Source of the DNA: Mycoplasma parvum str. Indiana
Lineage (GTDB): Bacteria; Bacillota_I; Bacilli_A; Mycoplasmatales; Mycoplasmoidaceae
DNA: 64,000 nucleotides
Direction of reading: 5' to 3'
NCBI RefSeq assembly: GCF_000477415.1
Contig: NC_022575.1
Span: 434,001 to 498,000 of the forward strand
Shown: positions 23,662 through 33,271 of the stretch, piece after piece
How positions within the stretch are numbered: the first letter of the stretch is position 1
How the letters are laid out: each line of letters begins with the position of its first letter
Program-made: the position numbers and the translations under genes
The notes under the pieces: generated by a model
Database searches by the model: none
What the model was told of the DNA's origin: nothing
The model's input: only the letters and a program-made list of their open reading frames with translations

Positions 23662-24120
23662 CTAACAATTTAAGGCAATTGCTTTATTAACTTGTTCATA
23701 ATCACTAACTTCTTGTGAGCTATTTTTTAAAACTTCATCTTTTAAATCCTCACACTTAAAGCCTGATAAATAAAACTTTATGGATCCACTAAAATTTTCA
23801 TCTCCTTTATGAAGCATTTTATTTTTATGGTGCATGGAGTTTCAATGCTGTGATGATTTATTTTCATCTCCGCTTATTCGTCAAGATGTGTTTCTTCCAG
23901 AAGTGTAATTAGAGCTTTGATGTTCTCAATATTTATCTCCAACTCTCAAAAGACTTTCAAAATTAAAAAAATTATTTCTGTCGTTTCCTTCCTTTTTACC
24001 TATTTTTAACACTTCAGAAACTCCTCTCTTATTGTATAGGTAAATTGTGTGAGCATTCACTTCAGAGCTGCTCGGAACTCAAAATGTGATTCCTCCGCCA
24101 ATTGAAGAACCTACAGTCAA
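23662..24120 (-). CDS. Small secreted protein, family B copy 1 (ATG start lost)
   Basis: 152 residues from the TTG at 24120. Landmarks shared with the other B copies: GGGITFWVPSSSEVNAHTIY, VLKIG, FESLLRVGDKYWEHQS, NTSWRISG, GSIKFYLSGFKCEDLKDEV and a last Cys at the very C-terminus. In copy 2 the frame opens with ATG AGT AAT CAA; here the matching bases are ACT AGT AAT CAA, so the ancestral start has gone and a downstream TTG (or an upstream ATT) would have to serve. That shortens or removes the charged start of the signal. Expression is therefore doubtful. Confidence 0.7.
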
Positions 24121-24240
24121 GAGCCCAATTAATCGTTGATTACTAGTAATTAGTAATTAAAGATTCAAAAAGAATTGTCTTTCTCTCTCCCCCTTTAAAT
24201 TAGGAGGAAATTTTACAATTTCAATAAATTAAAAATTTTA

Positions 24241-24672
24241 TTAATTATATTCTCCTCTTGCAATTTTTTCTTTTCTATGTAAATTAGTTTCGCAAGATAT
24301 TTTATTTAACGCTTCCTTTCCTATAGAGTTATTACTTAAGCTTGAATCAAAACCTAAAGTTTTGCAAATATCATCTTCAAAATAAATTGAACTCTCCAAA
24401 ACTACTCCTAATATCAAAGAATTTTTGTTTCTTTGAGTCTCTAAATTGGTTTTTATTATTCCATCTCCTTTTATTGCTTCTCCAAAATTATCTATTAAAG
24501 AAGCTGCTTTCTCGCTCTCTTCTGTGTTAGTTCATTTTATCTCCACTTTAATATCAGAATTTTTTAAAGTTTTTGGCATTAAATCAGCTTCAAAAATCTT
24601 TTTTAATGAAGAGACTAAAGGAATACCCATGCCACTCCCCAAAGTTAATGTAAGTAAGGATTTTAAAAACAT
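24241..24672 (-). CDS. Small secreted protein, family A copy 2
   Basis: 143 residues with the family A order: MFLKSLLTLTLGSGMGIPLV (signal or anchor), SLKKIFEADLMPKTLKNSD, EIKWTNTEES, SLIDNFGE, LILGVVLESSIYF, ICKTLGFD and ISCETNLHRKEK. Starts with ATG at 24672, 10 bp after family B copy 2 on the same strand. The middle, between the LIDNFGE and LGVVLES blocks, is the most variable part among copies. Function unknown. Confidence 0.85.
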
Positions 24673-24682
24673 AATTTATAAA

Positions 24683-25177
24683 TTATTTCTTTTTTACTGA
24701 TTCACAAATAAACAAATTCTTTTCTTTTTCTGTTTGTTTAGGAACTTCTTGGTTGAAATTTTTTAAAACTTTTTCTTTTAAAGTTTGACATTCATAACCA
24801 GATAAATAAAACTTTATGGAGCCTCTAAAATTGCTATTATTTTCGGTAAATGCGGATTTATGCATAGATTTTCAATGTGAAGATTGTTTGGAATCTTTAC
24901 CAATTATCCTTCATGTTGTATTGGAATTTATGTTTGAATTGTAACGTTCACTTTGGTGTTCTCATCGTTTTTTCCCTACTTTTAAAAGACTTTCAAAATT
25001 AATAGGAAAAGTTTTTACATTGGATTCTCCTATTTTCAAGACATCAGCAATTCCATTCTCATTGTATAGATAGATGGTTCGGGCATTAACCTCAGAGCTA
25101 TTTGGAATTCAAAAAGTAATGCCCCCCCCAATGACAGTTCCTGATGTCAATAAAACTATTAATGATTGATTACTCAT
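24683..25177 (-). CDS. Small secreted protein, family B copy 2, with in-frame G8 run
   Basis: 164 residues. ATG at 25177 starts MSNQSLIVLLTSGTVIGGG, a short export segment. The GGG is encoded by an uninterrupted run of eight G (minus strand; 25122-25129), where copies 1 and 3 use mixed Gly codons. The frame is open at this length, so the gene is now ON. It continues ITFWIPNSSEVNARTIYLYN, LLKVGKKRWEHQ, GSIKFYLSGYECQTLKEKV and ends LFICESVKKK. A change of one base in the run would stop translation soon after the signal segment. Confidence 0.85.
25122..25129 (-). repeat. Coding G8 homopolymer in family B copy 2
   Basis: Eight C on the given strand, eight G in the coding strand, encoding part of the Gly-Gly-Gly of the signal region. 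Synonymous Gly codons interrupt the same place in the two paralogues, so the pure run is not required by the protein. Confidence 0.9.
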
Positions 25178-25213
25178 GATATTAAAAATAGAGATTCTGA
25201 AAAATCATTGAAT

Positions 25214-25708
25214 TTAATTTCTTACTTCTGAATCTTCTTTACAGGTAAAGGAAACTGAATTACTCTTATTATCTGGACTATTTTCCCTAACTTTATCTTC
25301 CATTTCCTTACATTTGATTCCAGTTGCATAAAACGTGATAGATCCGTTAAAACCACCTTTATTTTCAGAATTTAAATTTCCGTGCATAGATGATCAATTG
25401 TAAGATTCTGGAATACTAACTCCTTCTATTCGTCAAGAAGTATTAGATAGCTTACCGAGACTATAATTAAGACTTTTATGCTCTCATCTATTATCCCCAA
25501 CTTTTAAAAGACTTTCAAAATTTTCAAAAAAATTTTCACTAAACTGAGATTTTTTCCCTATCTTCAAAACATTAGAAATTCCTTTTTCGTTATAAAGATA
25601 AATAGTATGTGCAATTGTTTCTGATCTGGGAGGAACTCAGAAAGTAACTCCTCCTCCAACTACAGCTCCTGTAGAAAATAATGCTGATAAAGTATGAAAA
25701 GTATTCAA
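25214..25708 (-). CDS. Small secreted protein, family B copy 3
   Basis: 164 residues from a TTG start at 25708, which follows an in-frame TAA by three codons. N-terminus NTFHTLSALFSTGAVVGGGV is a short export segment. Family B blocks follow: VTFWVPPRSE, AHTIYLYNEKGISNVLKIG, FESLLKVGDNRWEHKS, NTSWRIEG, GSITFYATGIKCKEMEDKV and a late FTCKEDSEVRN. It lies between family B copy 2 and family A copy 3, so the array order in transcription is A3-B3-B2-A2-B1-A1-A(decayed). Function unknown. Confidence 0.82.
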
Positions 25709-25812
25709 AATACTTTCTTAAAAAATTAATACTTTACTTATTTTAGGGGACTTACGGGAATATTTCAATAAGACAAATTTCTTCAACTTCAAGAAAATAA
25801 TTAAATCTTTTA

Positions 25813-26217
25813 TTATTTATTTCCCTTAGAAAGGGCTTCCTTTCTATCCAAATTTGTTTCACAAATTACTCTCCTTCCCTCTTCATTTTTTATATTGTTT
25901 CCTAAATTGGAATCAAAGCCCAATGATTTGCAAATCTTATTTTCGAAAGGTATTGAAGTTGTCAAAACAACTCCCAAAATTACAGTATTATTAGATTTTT
26001 CTTGTTTTTTTGCAATTCTAGTTTCACCTAATTTATCTATTAAAGCTCCTACGTTATTTTTGGAATTCTTTTTTGATCATTTTATCTCTGCTTTAATTTC
26101 AGAATTTCTTAATACAGCAGGCATTAAATCCATTTCAAAAATTTTTTTCATAGTAATCATTAAGGGAGCGCCTACTCCACTTCCTAGAACTAAAGTGAAA
26201 AAAGACTTTAAAAACAT
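25813..26217 (-). CDS. Small secreted protein, family A copy 3
   Basis: 134 residues, first gene of the minus-strand array. ATG at 26217; MFLKSFFTLVLGSGVGAPLM is the signal or anchor. Family A blocks: TMKKIFEMDLMPAVLRNSE, EIKWSKKNS, LIDKLGE, VILGVVLTTSIPF, ICKSLGFDSNL and VICETNLDRKEA. The promoter is presumably in the 150 bp of AT-rich DNA between it and the membrane-protein gene at 26369. Function unknown. Confidence 0.85.
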
Positions 26218-26368
26218 AACTTAATTGTTTATTTTTTCTACTAATAATTAATAATTAGAAGTCTTTAAAAGTATAAGTTATTTAATTTTTTAAATCACTA
26301 ATAAAGCTTTCTAGTTACAAAACTAATTTCATTTAAGTATTTAAAGAGAAAATATTTCTCTTATAAAC

Positions 26369-26950
26369 TTAATAGTCAAATGTTGTTCTTATCTTTTGAT
26401 CTAATATTTCCAATTTTCGATTTCATTCATCACATTTAACATCTGATAAATAACGTTTTACAGGGTAAATCTCTTTATTTCCAAAAATTTTTATTTTTCT
26501 AAATTTTCGTTTTCTTTTTCTGAAAGCTTTTCACTTTTCTGCTGCACAAAGTTCCAATAAAAATCATATTGCCACAATAAAGAGCATTACTAATATAGTC
26601 AAAAATAAAACTATGGGATCTCTTTCACTTCAATCCCACTCAAATTCATTTATAGCGAAAAGAAGATATAACATCATTGCAGGTATAGTTTGAAATATTA
26701 GGAATATAATCATTTTTCACCAATTTCTTTTACAAAACTTTTGAGTTTTTATTTTTTGAATAGGTGTTTTTATTTTTCAATTTTTAAGCTTTTCAATTAT
26801 TTTTTCTATTGCATGTGTAAATAGCTCTCTTTCTAATTGACTGTAATTTATTTGTTTAAATTTACTATTAAATTTCCTAAATTTTGGACCCCTCAAGGGC
26901 CTTTTTATATTTTTTAGAAGATTTTTCTCTTTTCTTTTAAAAAGCTCCAT
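26369..26950 (-). CDS. Small membrane protein with two central TM segments
   Basis: 193 residues from ATG at 26950. A very basic N-terminal 60 residues, two hydrophobic segments (IIFLIFQTIPAMMLYLLFAI and the stretch around LFLTILVMLFIVAIWFLLEL), then a basic C-terminal tail (AFRKRKRKFRKIK). A G8 run sits immediately before the ATG, and an alternative TTG start at 26962 would take the run into the frame as Gly-Gly. No family recognised. It lies upstream of the A/B array in the same direction. Confidence 0.7.
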
Positions 26951-26952
26951 CT

Positions 26953-26960
26953 CCCCCCCC
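26953..26960 (-). repeat. G8 homopolymer at the start of the 26369 membrane-protein gene
   Basis: Eight G in the coding strand, followed by AG and the ATG at 26950. It is either part of the ribosome-binding region or, from the TTG at 26962, inside the first codons. Confidence 0.9.
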
Positions 26961-27138
26961 AAATCTATTCAGCATAAAAATATTAAAAACTAATCTTATT
27001 AAAATTTTCATCATTATCTTTTAATAAATTTTTTCGTGTTGTTTAAAAGCTTTTATTGATAATTTCTATATTTTTTTAACTTACTCTTAATAATTAATTT
27101 TCAACACTAACACTAAAGAATAAACAGAAAAATTTTAA

Positions 27139-27163
27139 AACTTAGCTTAATTAAGCTAAAGTT
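27139..27163 (-). terminator. Possible terminator after tsf
   Basis: An AGCTTAATTAAGCT palindrome with AACTT/AAGTT extensions (one bulged A), about 50 bp after the tsf stop, followed on the minus strand by TTTTAAAATTTTT. The 27001-27212 interval holds no gene that I can see. Confidence 0.5.
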
Positions 27164-27212
27164 TTTTCTTTTTCTTCTAAAAAACTAAATTATTTTAAAG
27201 CTATTTAAGTAT

Positions 27213-28091
27213 TTAAGAAGAAAGGACAATTTTTTTTCCTCAAATAGGAGTTAAATCATTATGAAATAATATTTGAGAAATAGAGAGACTTGGATCTAAT
27301 ATAAAAGGTTGTTCTGAAAAAGTAACTTTAGATACAATTTGTTTAATTTGTTTATTAATAATATTGTCAATATTAGGAATATTAGGATTTTTTTCCAGTA
27401 AGCTAGCTTTTAACTTACTTTTTTCTTCTTCTAATCATTTAGGACAAATTTCTTGTTCATTCAAAAATAAACTAGAAGAAGCGGCATAATGCAGTATTAA
27501 TTTTCTAATTTCTGCAATATTTTTTAAATCTGTTTTCGGCCCTGTTTTTAAAGATAGAATAGCTCCTAATTTTTCATTATGGTGAACATAAGCTAAAGAA
27601 ATAATATCTTTTTCTTCTTGAGGAGAAATAATCAAATCAGTAATTTTTATTTTTTCTTTAGTTATAGAAGAAAGAGCTGAAACTTTTTCTTCTATAGACA
27701 ATTGATCTTTTGGGGATATTAATTTCAAAAATCCTTCTAAATCCAAAGAAGTTTGTCCAGAAGATAAATAATCAAGAAGAATTGCTGATAATTCTTCAGC
27801 TAATTTTTTGAAATCAGCAGAATTAGTTACAAAATCAGTTTCTGCTCTAATGCAAAAAAGAGCAGATATTGTATTATTTTTCGGAAGTTCTACTTTAAAT
27901 ATTTTTCCTTCCGGAAAATCTGTATCCCCCAATCCTGAAGCAACGCTTTGCTTAATACTCTTCTTAAAAAGTAATTTTTTTGCTTGTTCATAATCATATT
28001 TAGCTTCTTCTAAAGCTTTAGCGCACTCCCCGAAGGGAGCTAAAGTTTCTTTTCTTAATTTAACTAATAAATTCTTCTTATTAAGTACCAT
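27213..28091 (-). CDS. tsf: Elongation factor Ts
   Basis: EF-Ts recharges EF-Tu with GTP. The N-terminal UBA-like helix bundle reads LLVKLRKETLAPFGECAKALEEAKYDYEQA, with the usual 'TGAGMMDCKKAL' block altered to LAPFGECAKAL. FCIRAETDFVTNSADFKKLA is the strongest family block (consensus ETDFVARN..F). LAYVHHNEKLGAILSL is the second core segment. The protein has 292 residues, normal for the family. It follows infC by 30 bp on the same strand, so they are likely co-transcribed; rpsB, its usual partner, is elsewhere. Confidence 0.9.
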
Positions 28092-28121
28092 TTACTCTAA
28101 TTAAAGTTTATTAGTTTAGTC

Positions 28122-28688
28122 TTAATAACTTTTCTCTTCACTTTTATCATTTGATTTTTTAGTTATAGGGGAAAAAATACAAGTATATTGTGTTTTATTA
28201 ACTCCCTTTAATGGCTCTATTGTTTTTCCCTCATCTTTTAATAATTCCTTTATTCTATTTAATAAATTATCAGCTACTGGAGATTTTACTTCAGTAGTGT
28301 CAAAAGGGGTTTTAATAATTAATTGAACTCTATCGCCACCAAGCAATCACTCTTTCATTTTTTTCATTTTTCACTCTAAATCGTGTTGATCAATTTTTAA
28401 TTTGAGAGCAATAGATTTCATCTTATTTCCTTTATTTTTCTCTCTTTTGGAAGATTTATATTCAAGTTTTTGTTGTTCTTGAACAAAAGCTTGATAATTA
28501 ACTAATTTAATTACAATTGGCTTAATTGAACTATTCACAATCATTAAATCTAAATCTCTTTCCTTAGAAATAGAAAAAGCTTCCTCTTTTGACACTATTT
28601 TAGAAGTTCCATCTAACTCTATTAATCTAACATTTTCTTCAGTTATATTTTCTGGAGTTAATAACTTTGGAAGTTTTTTTAATTTCAG
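28122..28688 (-). CDS. infC: Translation initiation factor IF-3, non-AUG start
   Basis: IF-3 keeps subunits apart and checks the start codon. The sequence ITEENVRLIELDG, then SISKERDLDLMIVNSSIKP, LVNYQAF, IDQHDLEWKMKKMKEWLLGGDRVQ and the C-terminal domain follow family order. Between the in-frame stop near 28715 and the first conserved residues there is no ATG, GTG or TTG. The first plausible start is CTG at 28688; a later ATA is also possible. A rare start would allow IF-3 to repress itself, as the AUU start does in E. coli. An 11-bp hairpin followed by a T-run lies about 50 bp upstream. Confidence 0.88.
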
Positions 28689-28738
28689 TTTAAAAAAGTT
28701 AGAAAATAAAGTTAACTAAAATTTTTTTGAAAGGAAAA

Positions 28739-28767
28739 AAATTCTTTAGTAAAAAACTAAAGAATTT
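28739..28767. promoter_or_regulatory. Perfect 11-bp inverted repeat between infC and tRNA-Leu
   Basis: AAATTCTTTAG (28739-28749) pairs with CTAAAGAATTT (28757-28767) around a 7-nt loop. It sits between two divergent genes, so it is not a simple end-of-gene terminator. On the minus strand the stem runs into TTTTTT and lies in the expected infC leader, the form of an attenuator. Confidence 0.6.
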
Positions 28768-28793
28768 AAACTTTTTTGAAACTATTTAGCTAC

Positions 28794-28881
28794 GCTCTTG
28801 TGGTGGAATTGGTAGACACGGTAGTCTCAAAAGCTACTGATAGAGAATATCATCTCAGTTCGAGTCTGGGCAGGAGCACCA
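28794..28881 (+). tRNA. tRNA-Leu (CAA)
   Basis: Acceptor stem GCTCTTG (28794-28800) pairs with CAGGAGC (28871-28877); discriminator A and an encoded CCA follow. Anticodon stem GTAGT/GCTAC encloses the loop CTCAAAA with anticodon CAA. The long variable arm and the TTCGAGT T-loop fit a class II leucine tRNA. Confidence 0.93.
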
Positions 28882-28890
28882 ATTTATTTT

Positions 28891-29403
28891 TTATTCAAAA
28901 CTTTCTTCATCTTCTTCTTCATTACTCTTTATTCTTCCTTGATATCCGCTCCCTTCTTGCCCTAACTCCTCATTTTCTTCATATTCTTTATTAGATGATG
29001 AAGAATCATCTTCTTCTTCACTATCCAAATCACTATCTTCATCCTCTTCATCCTTTAATTCCTCTGTAGTTTCTTCCAAAGAAGATGAATCTTCATCATC
29101 TAAATCTTTTTCTGAAAAAACAATATTTTTTGATCTTTTTCCCATAACTTTTAAATATTCTGCTAAACCCATAAATTCTCTAAGTTTTCACATATTATTT
29201 CCTATATAAACAAATCTTGGATCTCCCAAAACTTCTAAATAAAAAGAAGATATTCAATCCTCAATATTTTCTTTTTTAAAATCTTTTGCTTTTGTTCAAG
29301 TTTTGGCCCACAAAGAAGAAAAAGTAAAGCTTGATTCTCCAAAACTTTCTATAGCTACATCATTAGCTATACTAATTAATGTTCTCAAGCTTAATTTACT
29401 CAT
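28891..29403 (-). CDS. rpoE: RNA polymerase delta subunit (RpoE)
   Basis: Delta binds core RNA polymerase and speeds its recycling in Firmicutes and mollicutes. The N-terminal HARE-HTH domain is seen in ISSFYLEVLGDPRFVYIGNN followed by MWKLREF. From about residue 90 the tail is almost all Asp, Glu and Ser, the family's hallmark acidic disordered region. Length is 170 residues. ATG at 29403. It converges on tRNA-Leu with 10 bp between them and lies 19 bp after the HD hydrolase gene. Confidence 0.88.
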
Positions 29404-29421
29404 CCAAATAGATTCTATTAA

Positions 29422-30762
29422 TTAATTTTTAGAGTTTAATCATTTAGAATAAAGTTCTTTATTTAAAAGAACAAAATTTATTTCCCTTTCTTCCTGAAAA
29501 GGGAAGCTCAATTCTAATTCTTTAAAGCTTTTAGAGTCCAAATCAAAATAATTCAACCTCTGTATTTTTGGAATTGTTTTTTCTCCTATTAAAGAAGAAA
29601 TACTTTTTACTTGTATTAATTCTTTTTCATTAATAGAAGAATTAGAGGAAAAAATATTAAATTCTTTGAACTCTTCGGGAAGCATTCTCACTAATATATG
29701 CTGACTCTCTTCTGTATTTCCCCTGAATAATAATAAAAGAGAAAATAAAGAAGAAAGAGAAGGAGAATTTTTATTCTTTAATTCTCAAAATAATTCATCT
29801 AACTTGGAAAGAATAATATAGTCTCTTAGATTAAGAAATTCAGAAATTTTTATTTCTTCTAATTTTTTCTTAAATAGAGGAAATAATATTTCATATTTTT
29901 TATCATTTTCAAATTCCGAAGTAAAAACTTTTTTTCATTCTTGAAAAATTGAAAATAATATAACCTGATAGGAGCAAGCGGAAGGATTGGAATAAACCTC
30001 TCTCTGCATATATTCTCTAGCTAGTAATAAAGAATATCTCTGATAATTAGTTTTTTGAAGAAAAGCTAATTTTCTTTTTCCATTAAATTTCAAAAGTCTT
30101 GTTCATTTAATTATTAAATGAGGATCTATAGAGAGAGTAAAACTACCACAAAAATATTTATCTCTCAATAAATAATCTAATCTATCGACATCAATATCCG
30201 AAGAAATTAATTCTTCTATTCATTTTCTCTCGCTTTTTTTAGAGAGAATATTTACTATTTCTTGAGAAAAAAAGGAATCTTCTTTTCCATATACTCTAGA
30301 TCTTTCTGCCAATAAAGAATACAATTTTGATTCTTTATTAATAATTATTCTTCTAGTCATTTCTTCATGAGAGAAAGCAGGAAATAATCATTCAAAAAAA
30401 TGAGAAAAAGGTCCATGCCCTAAATCATGAAGAAGAGCGCAAGCTAAAGCTAAATCAATTTCCAATTGATCATCTTTAAGAGTCAAATCCCCTAAAGAAA
30501 GAAAATGAGAAATAAATTTAGAAGTTAAAGCAAAAACCCCCAAAGAATGTAAGAGTCTAGAGTGGGTGGCTCCTGGAAAATTTTCATGTAAAAAGCCTAA
30601 TTGACTAATAGAAGAAAGTCTCTGAAATTCTTCAGTATTTAATAATCCATAAAGTCAAAATGAATATCCTTCAAACTTTATTTCTCCGTGAATAGGATCT
30701 TTTATAAACGGCCATCCTCCGATGGCCGGAAGATCTAAATGGGGTTTAGAAAACGATAGGAT
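29422..30762 (-). CDS. HD-domain phosphohydrolase (dGTPase/YwfO-like)
   Basis: Metal-dependent HD hydrolase of 446 residues. FIKDPIHGEIKF at the N-terminus, LLNTEEFQRLSSISQLG, HSRLLHSLGVF and ALLHDLGHGPFSHFFE carry the H...HD...D metal ligands in the order seen in YwfO and dGTPase-like proteins. IDVDRLDYLLRDKYFCG supplies the later Asp. The C-terminal 150 residues are less conserved. No ATG, GTG or TTG exists between the upstream in-frame TAA (30780) and the first conserved block; ATC at 30762, one base after the gltX stop, is the first usable codon and suggests coupled translation. The substrate is not determined. Confidence 0.85.
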
Positions 30763-30763
30763 T

Positions 30764-32236
30764 TTAAATTGCCTTTTTTAATTCTTTTAAAGAAGACTCT
30801 AATCTTTTGCAAATTCTTTCTATTCCCAATAAAAAGAAAGTAGAATGAACTGGCAACCCTTCTTCCTCTCCAATTAAAATAAATCTCAATTTATGACAAA
30901 TCTCTTGTTTAGACATTTCAAAAATAAAAAATAATTTTTTTAATAATAATCTTGCTTCCATTTCTGATCATTTCTCAAATTTATATTCTTTCAAGAAATT
31001 TAAAACTTTTTGAATGAACTCCAAATTAGATGCATCTAATTTAAGTTTTTTAATAAATTTTTCATTTAAATAATCATTTCCAAAGAACTCTTTTGCAATT
31101 TCTTCTAATGCAAGAGCATATTTAACTCTTGTTCTAAATCTTAAAGCAAATTCTTTTTTCATTTCTTCAGACAATTGAAAATCTCCTATTTTGCCTTTAA
31201 AAAAAGGTAATACAAAATTTAAATATTGATGAGCATCCATTTTGCTTAAATATGAAAAACTCATTCAATCTAACTTTTTGAGATCACATACAGAAGGAGA
31301 GCCGCTTAATCCTTCAACTGTAAAGTTCTTAACACTTTCTTTTAAATTAAAAAATTCTTGCTCGCCTAAATTTCACCCTAAAAGTAAAAGATAATTTAAA
31401 AGAGCTTCTGGGTAGTATCCTAAGCTCAAAAGATATTCCACTGAATATTTTTCAGCCTCAGCATCTCTTTTAGATATTTTTTTGCCAGATTCAGAAACTA
31501 ATAAAGAAAGATGTCCAAAATTAGGCATATTTTCTTCCCACCCAAAAGCTTCATACAAAGCTATTTGATAAGGTGTGTTAGAAATATGCTCTTCTCCTCT
31601 AAAAATATCTGAAATATTCATTTCATAATCATCAACAACTACGGCGAAATTATAAGTTGGAAGTCCATTACTTCTCATTAATATTATTTCTCCCATAGAA
31701 GATGCTGGAATAGACATTTCTCCTCTTACATAATCTTTTCAAGCATAAATTTTTGAGCTATCCAATTTCAATCTATAGCTAAAGGGAATATTTTTCTTCA
31801 TTTTCTCTTCAATTTCTTTTTCCATTAAATTTTTACATTTACCGGAATATAAATATGGATTATCTTTTTTTTCTTCTTTTAGCTCTTCTTCTGTACAAAA
31901 ACATTTATAAACTTTTCCTTTTGTAACTAATTCTTGAATTCTTCGTTTATAAATTTCTGTTTTTTGAGATTGAAGATAAGGCCCATAAATGCCTGGAGAT
32001 GCAAAAGATTCATCAGGTATTAATGAAAGAGCTTCTAGATTATCTAAAATTCTTTGAATTTGTGCTTCTTGATTTCTAGATTGATCAGTATCTTCTATTC
32101 TTAAAATAAAATCTCCGTGATTTTGTTTTGAATATAAAAAATTAATCAAAGCAGTTCTTAATCCCCCTATATGAAATTCTCCTGTGGGAGAAGGGGCAAA
32201 TCTTGTTCTAACTTTTCTTACAGTTTGATCCTCCAT
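30764..32236 (-). CDS. gltX: Glutamyl-tRNA synthetase
   Basis: Class I synthetase charging tRNA-Glu (and, in most mollicutes, tRNA-Gln for amidation). RTRFAPSPTGEFHIGGLRTA carries the HIGH motif as HIGG, and KKISKRDAEAE is the KMSKS-type motif. YNFAVVVDDYEMNISDIFRG and HLSLLVSESGKK are family blocks. CFCTEEEL with later Cys residues covers the zinc-site region. 490 residues, complete. ATG at 32236. It leads a likely operon with the HD hydrolase and rpoE. Confidence 0.95.
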
Positions 32237-32273
32237 ATTATTTAACTATGTGTTTTAAATACTCATAAATTAT

Positions 32274-33238
32274 TTAATTATTTAATACTTTTAAAATTTC
32301 TTTGGCTATGACAAAAATAACAGGAACTGTTATCGAATTTCCAAATTGTTTATATGCTTGATTATCACTTACAGGTATTAAATAATTATCAGGAAATCCT
32401 TGAAGTCTCGCACATTCTCTAGGGGTTAATTTTCTAGGATTTTTATCTTTTTGTTTTATTAATATTTCGCTTCCATCTTTATAATACCTAGCTGAAATAG
32501 TATTAGTATAAATACTATTTTCATCAAATAAAGAATAACCAAAACCCCTTCCCTTTAAAATATGTTCTTCTTTTCTTCGTTGATTGCCTTTTCATAATAA
32601 ATCAGAAATAGTATATTTATGACTTACCTCTTTCTCTAATATTTCCCCAACTTTAGTTTTTTGAAAAGTTGGAGAAGGCATTTTAAAGTCTTTATATGAA
32701 AAGACTAAATCTTTTGCAAGCCAACAATATATATTCTTTCTCTATTTTGTGGTATTCCAAAATCACTTGATTTTAAAAGGCAATGAGTAATATGATAATT
32801 TAATTCTTGAAGACTTTTTGGAATAATTTGAAATGTTTCTCCTTTATTATGAGTTTTTAAATTTTTTACATTTTCTAATAAAAAAGATTTTGGTTTCTTA
32901 TCTCTAAGAATTCGGACAATTTCAAAAAATAAAATTCCCCTCTCATCCTTAAAACCTTGTTTTTTGCCGGCTTGACTAAAAGCTTGGCAAGGAAAACCTG
33001 CAACTAATATATCATGATCAGGAATATTTTCAGTAGATATATTTCTGATATCTCCTTCCGGAATGTCTCCGAAATTATAAAAATAAGTTAATTTAGAAAA
33101 TTTGTCTATTTCACTGCTAAAAACTGTTTTTACTTCTCCTGTTAAATGAAATCCTAATCTAGTTCCTCCGATTCCAGCAAATAAATCAATCATTTTATAT
33201 TTAGCACTTTCATTATTAGGGAATGAAATTAATTCCAT
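32274..33238 (-). pseudogene. Cytosine-5 DNA methyltransferase broken by a one-base frameshift
   Basis: The first frame (33238-32705) has the C5 blocks: MIDLFAGIGGTRLGFH (SAM site), VAGFPCQAFSQAGKK (catalytic PCQ), FLLENVKNL (ENV) and PQNRERIYIVGLQK, then a stop. The rest, in another frame, has the target-recognition region, RKLTPRECARLQGFPDNY and QFGNSITVPVI, ending at 32274. Adding one A to the run CAAAAG just before the stop would read VGLQKDLVFSYKDF and restore one 322-residue enzyme. No paired restriction gene is next to it. It could be a pseudogene, a slippage-controlled gene or a sequencing error. Confidence 0.88.
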
Positions 33239-33271
33239 TACTTATTTAATTTCCTTTTCTAAATAAGCTTT

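Noticed and set aside
23000-26224. Several plus-strand open frames across the A/B array
   Set aside because: They are antisense to the minus-strand family genes, whose protein repeats, signal starts and codon patterns clearly mark the true strand.
28891-29172. Low-complexity artefact in the Asp/Glu-rich frame
   Set aside because: The acidic tail follows a clear HARE-HTH domain and is typical of RNA polymerase delta.
32705-33238. A short functional methyltransferase of 177 residues
   Set aside because: It lacks the recognition region and motifs IX-X, which lie directly downstream in another frame, so this is a truncated product.
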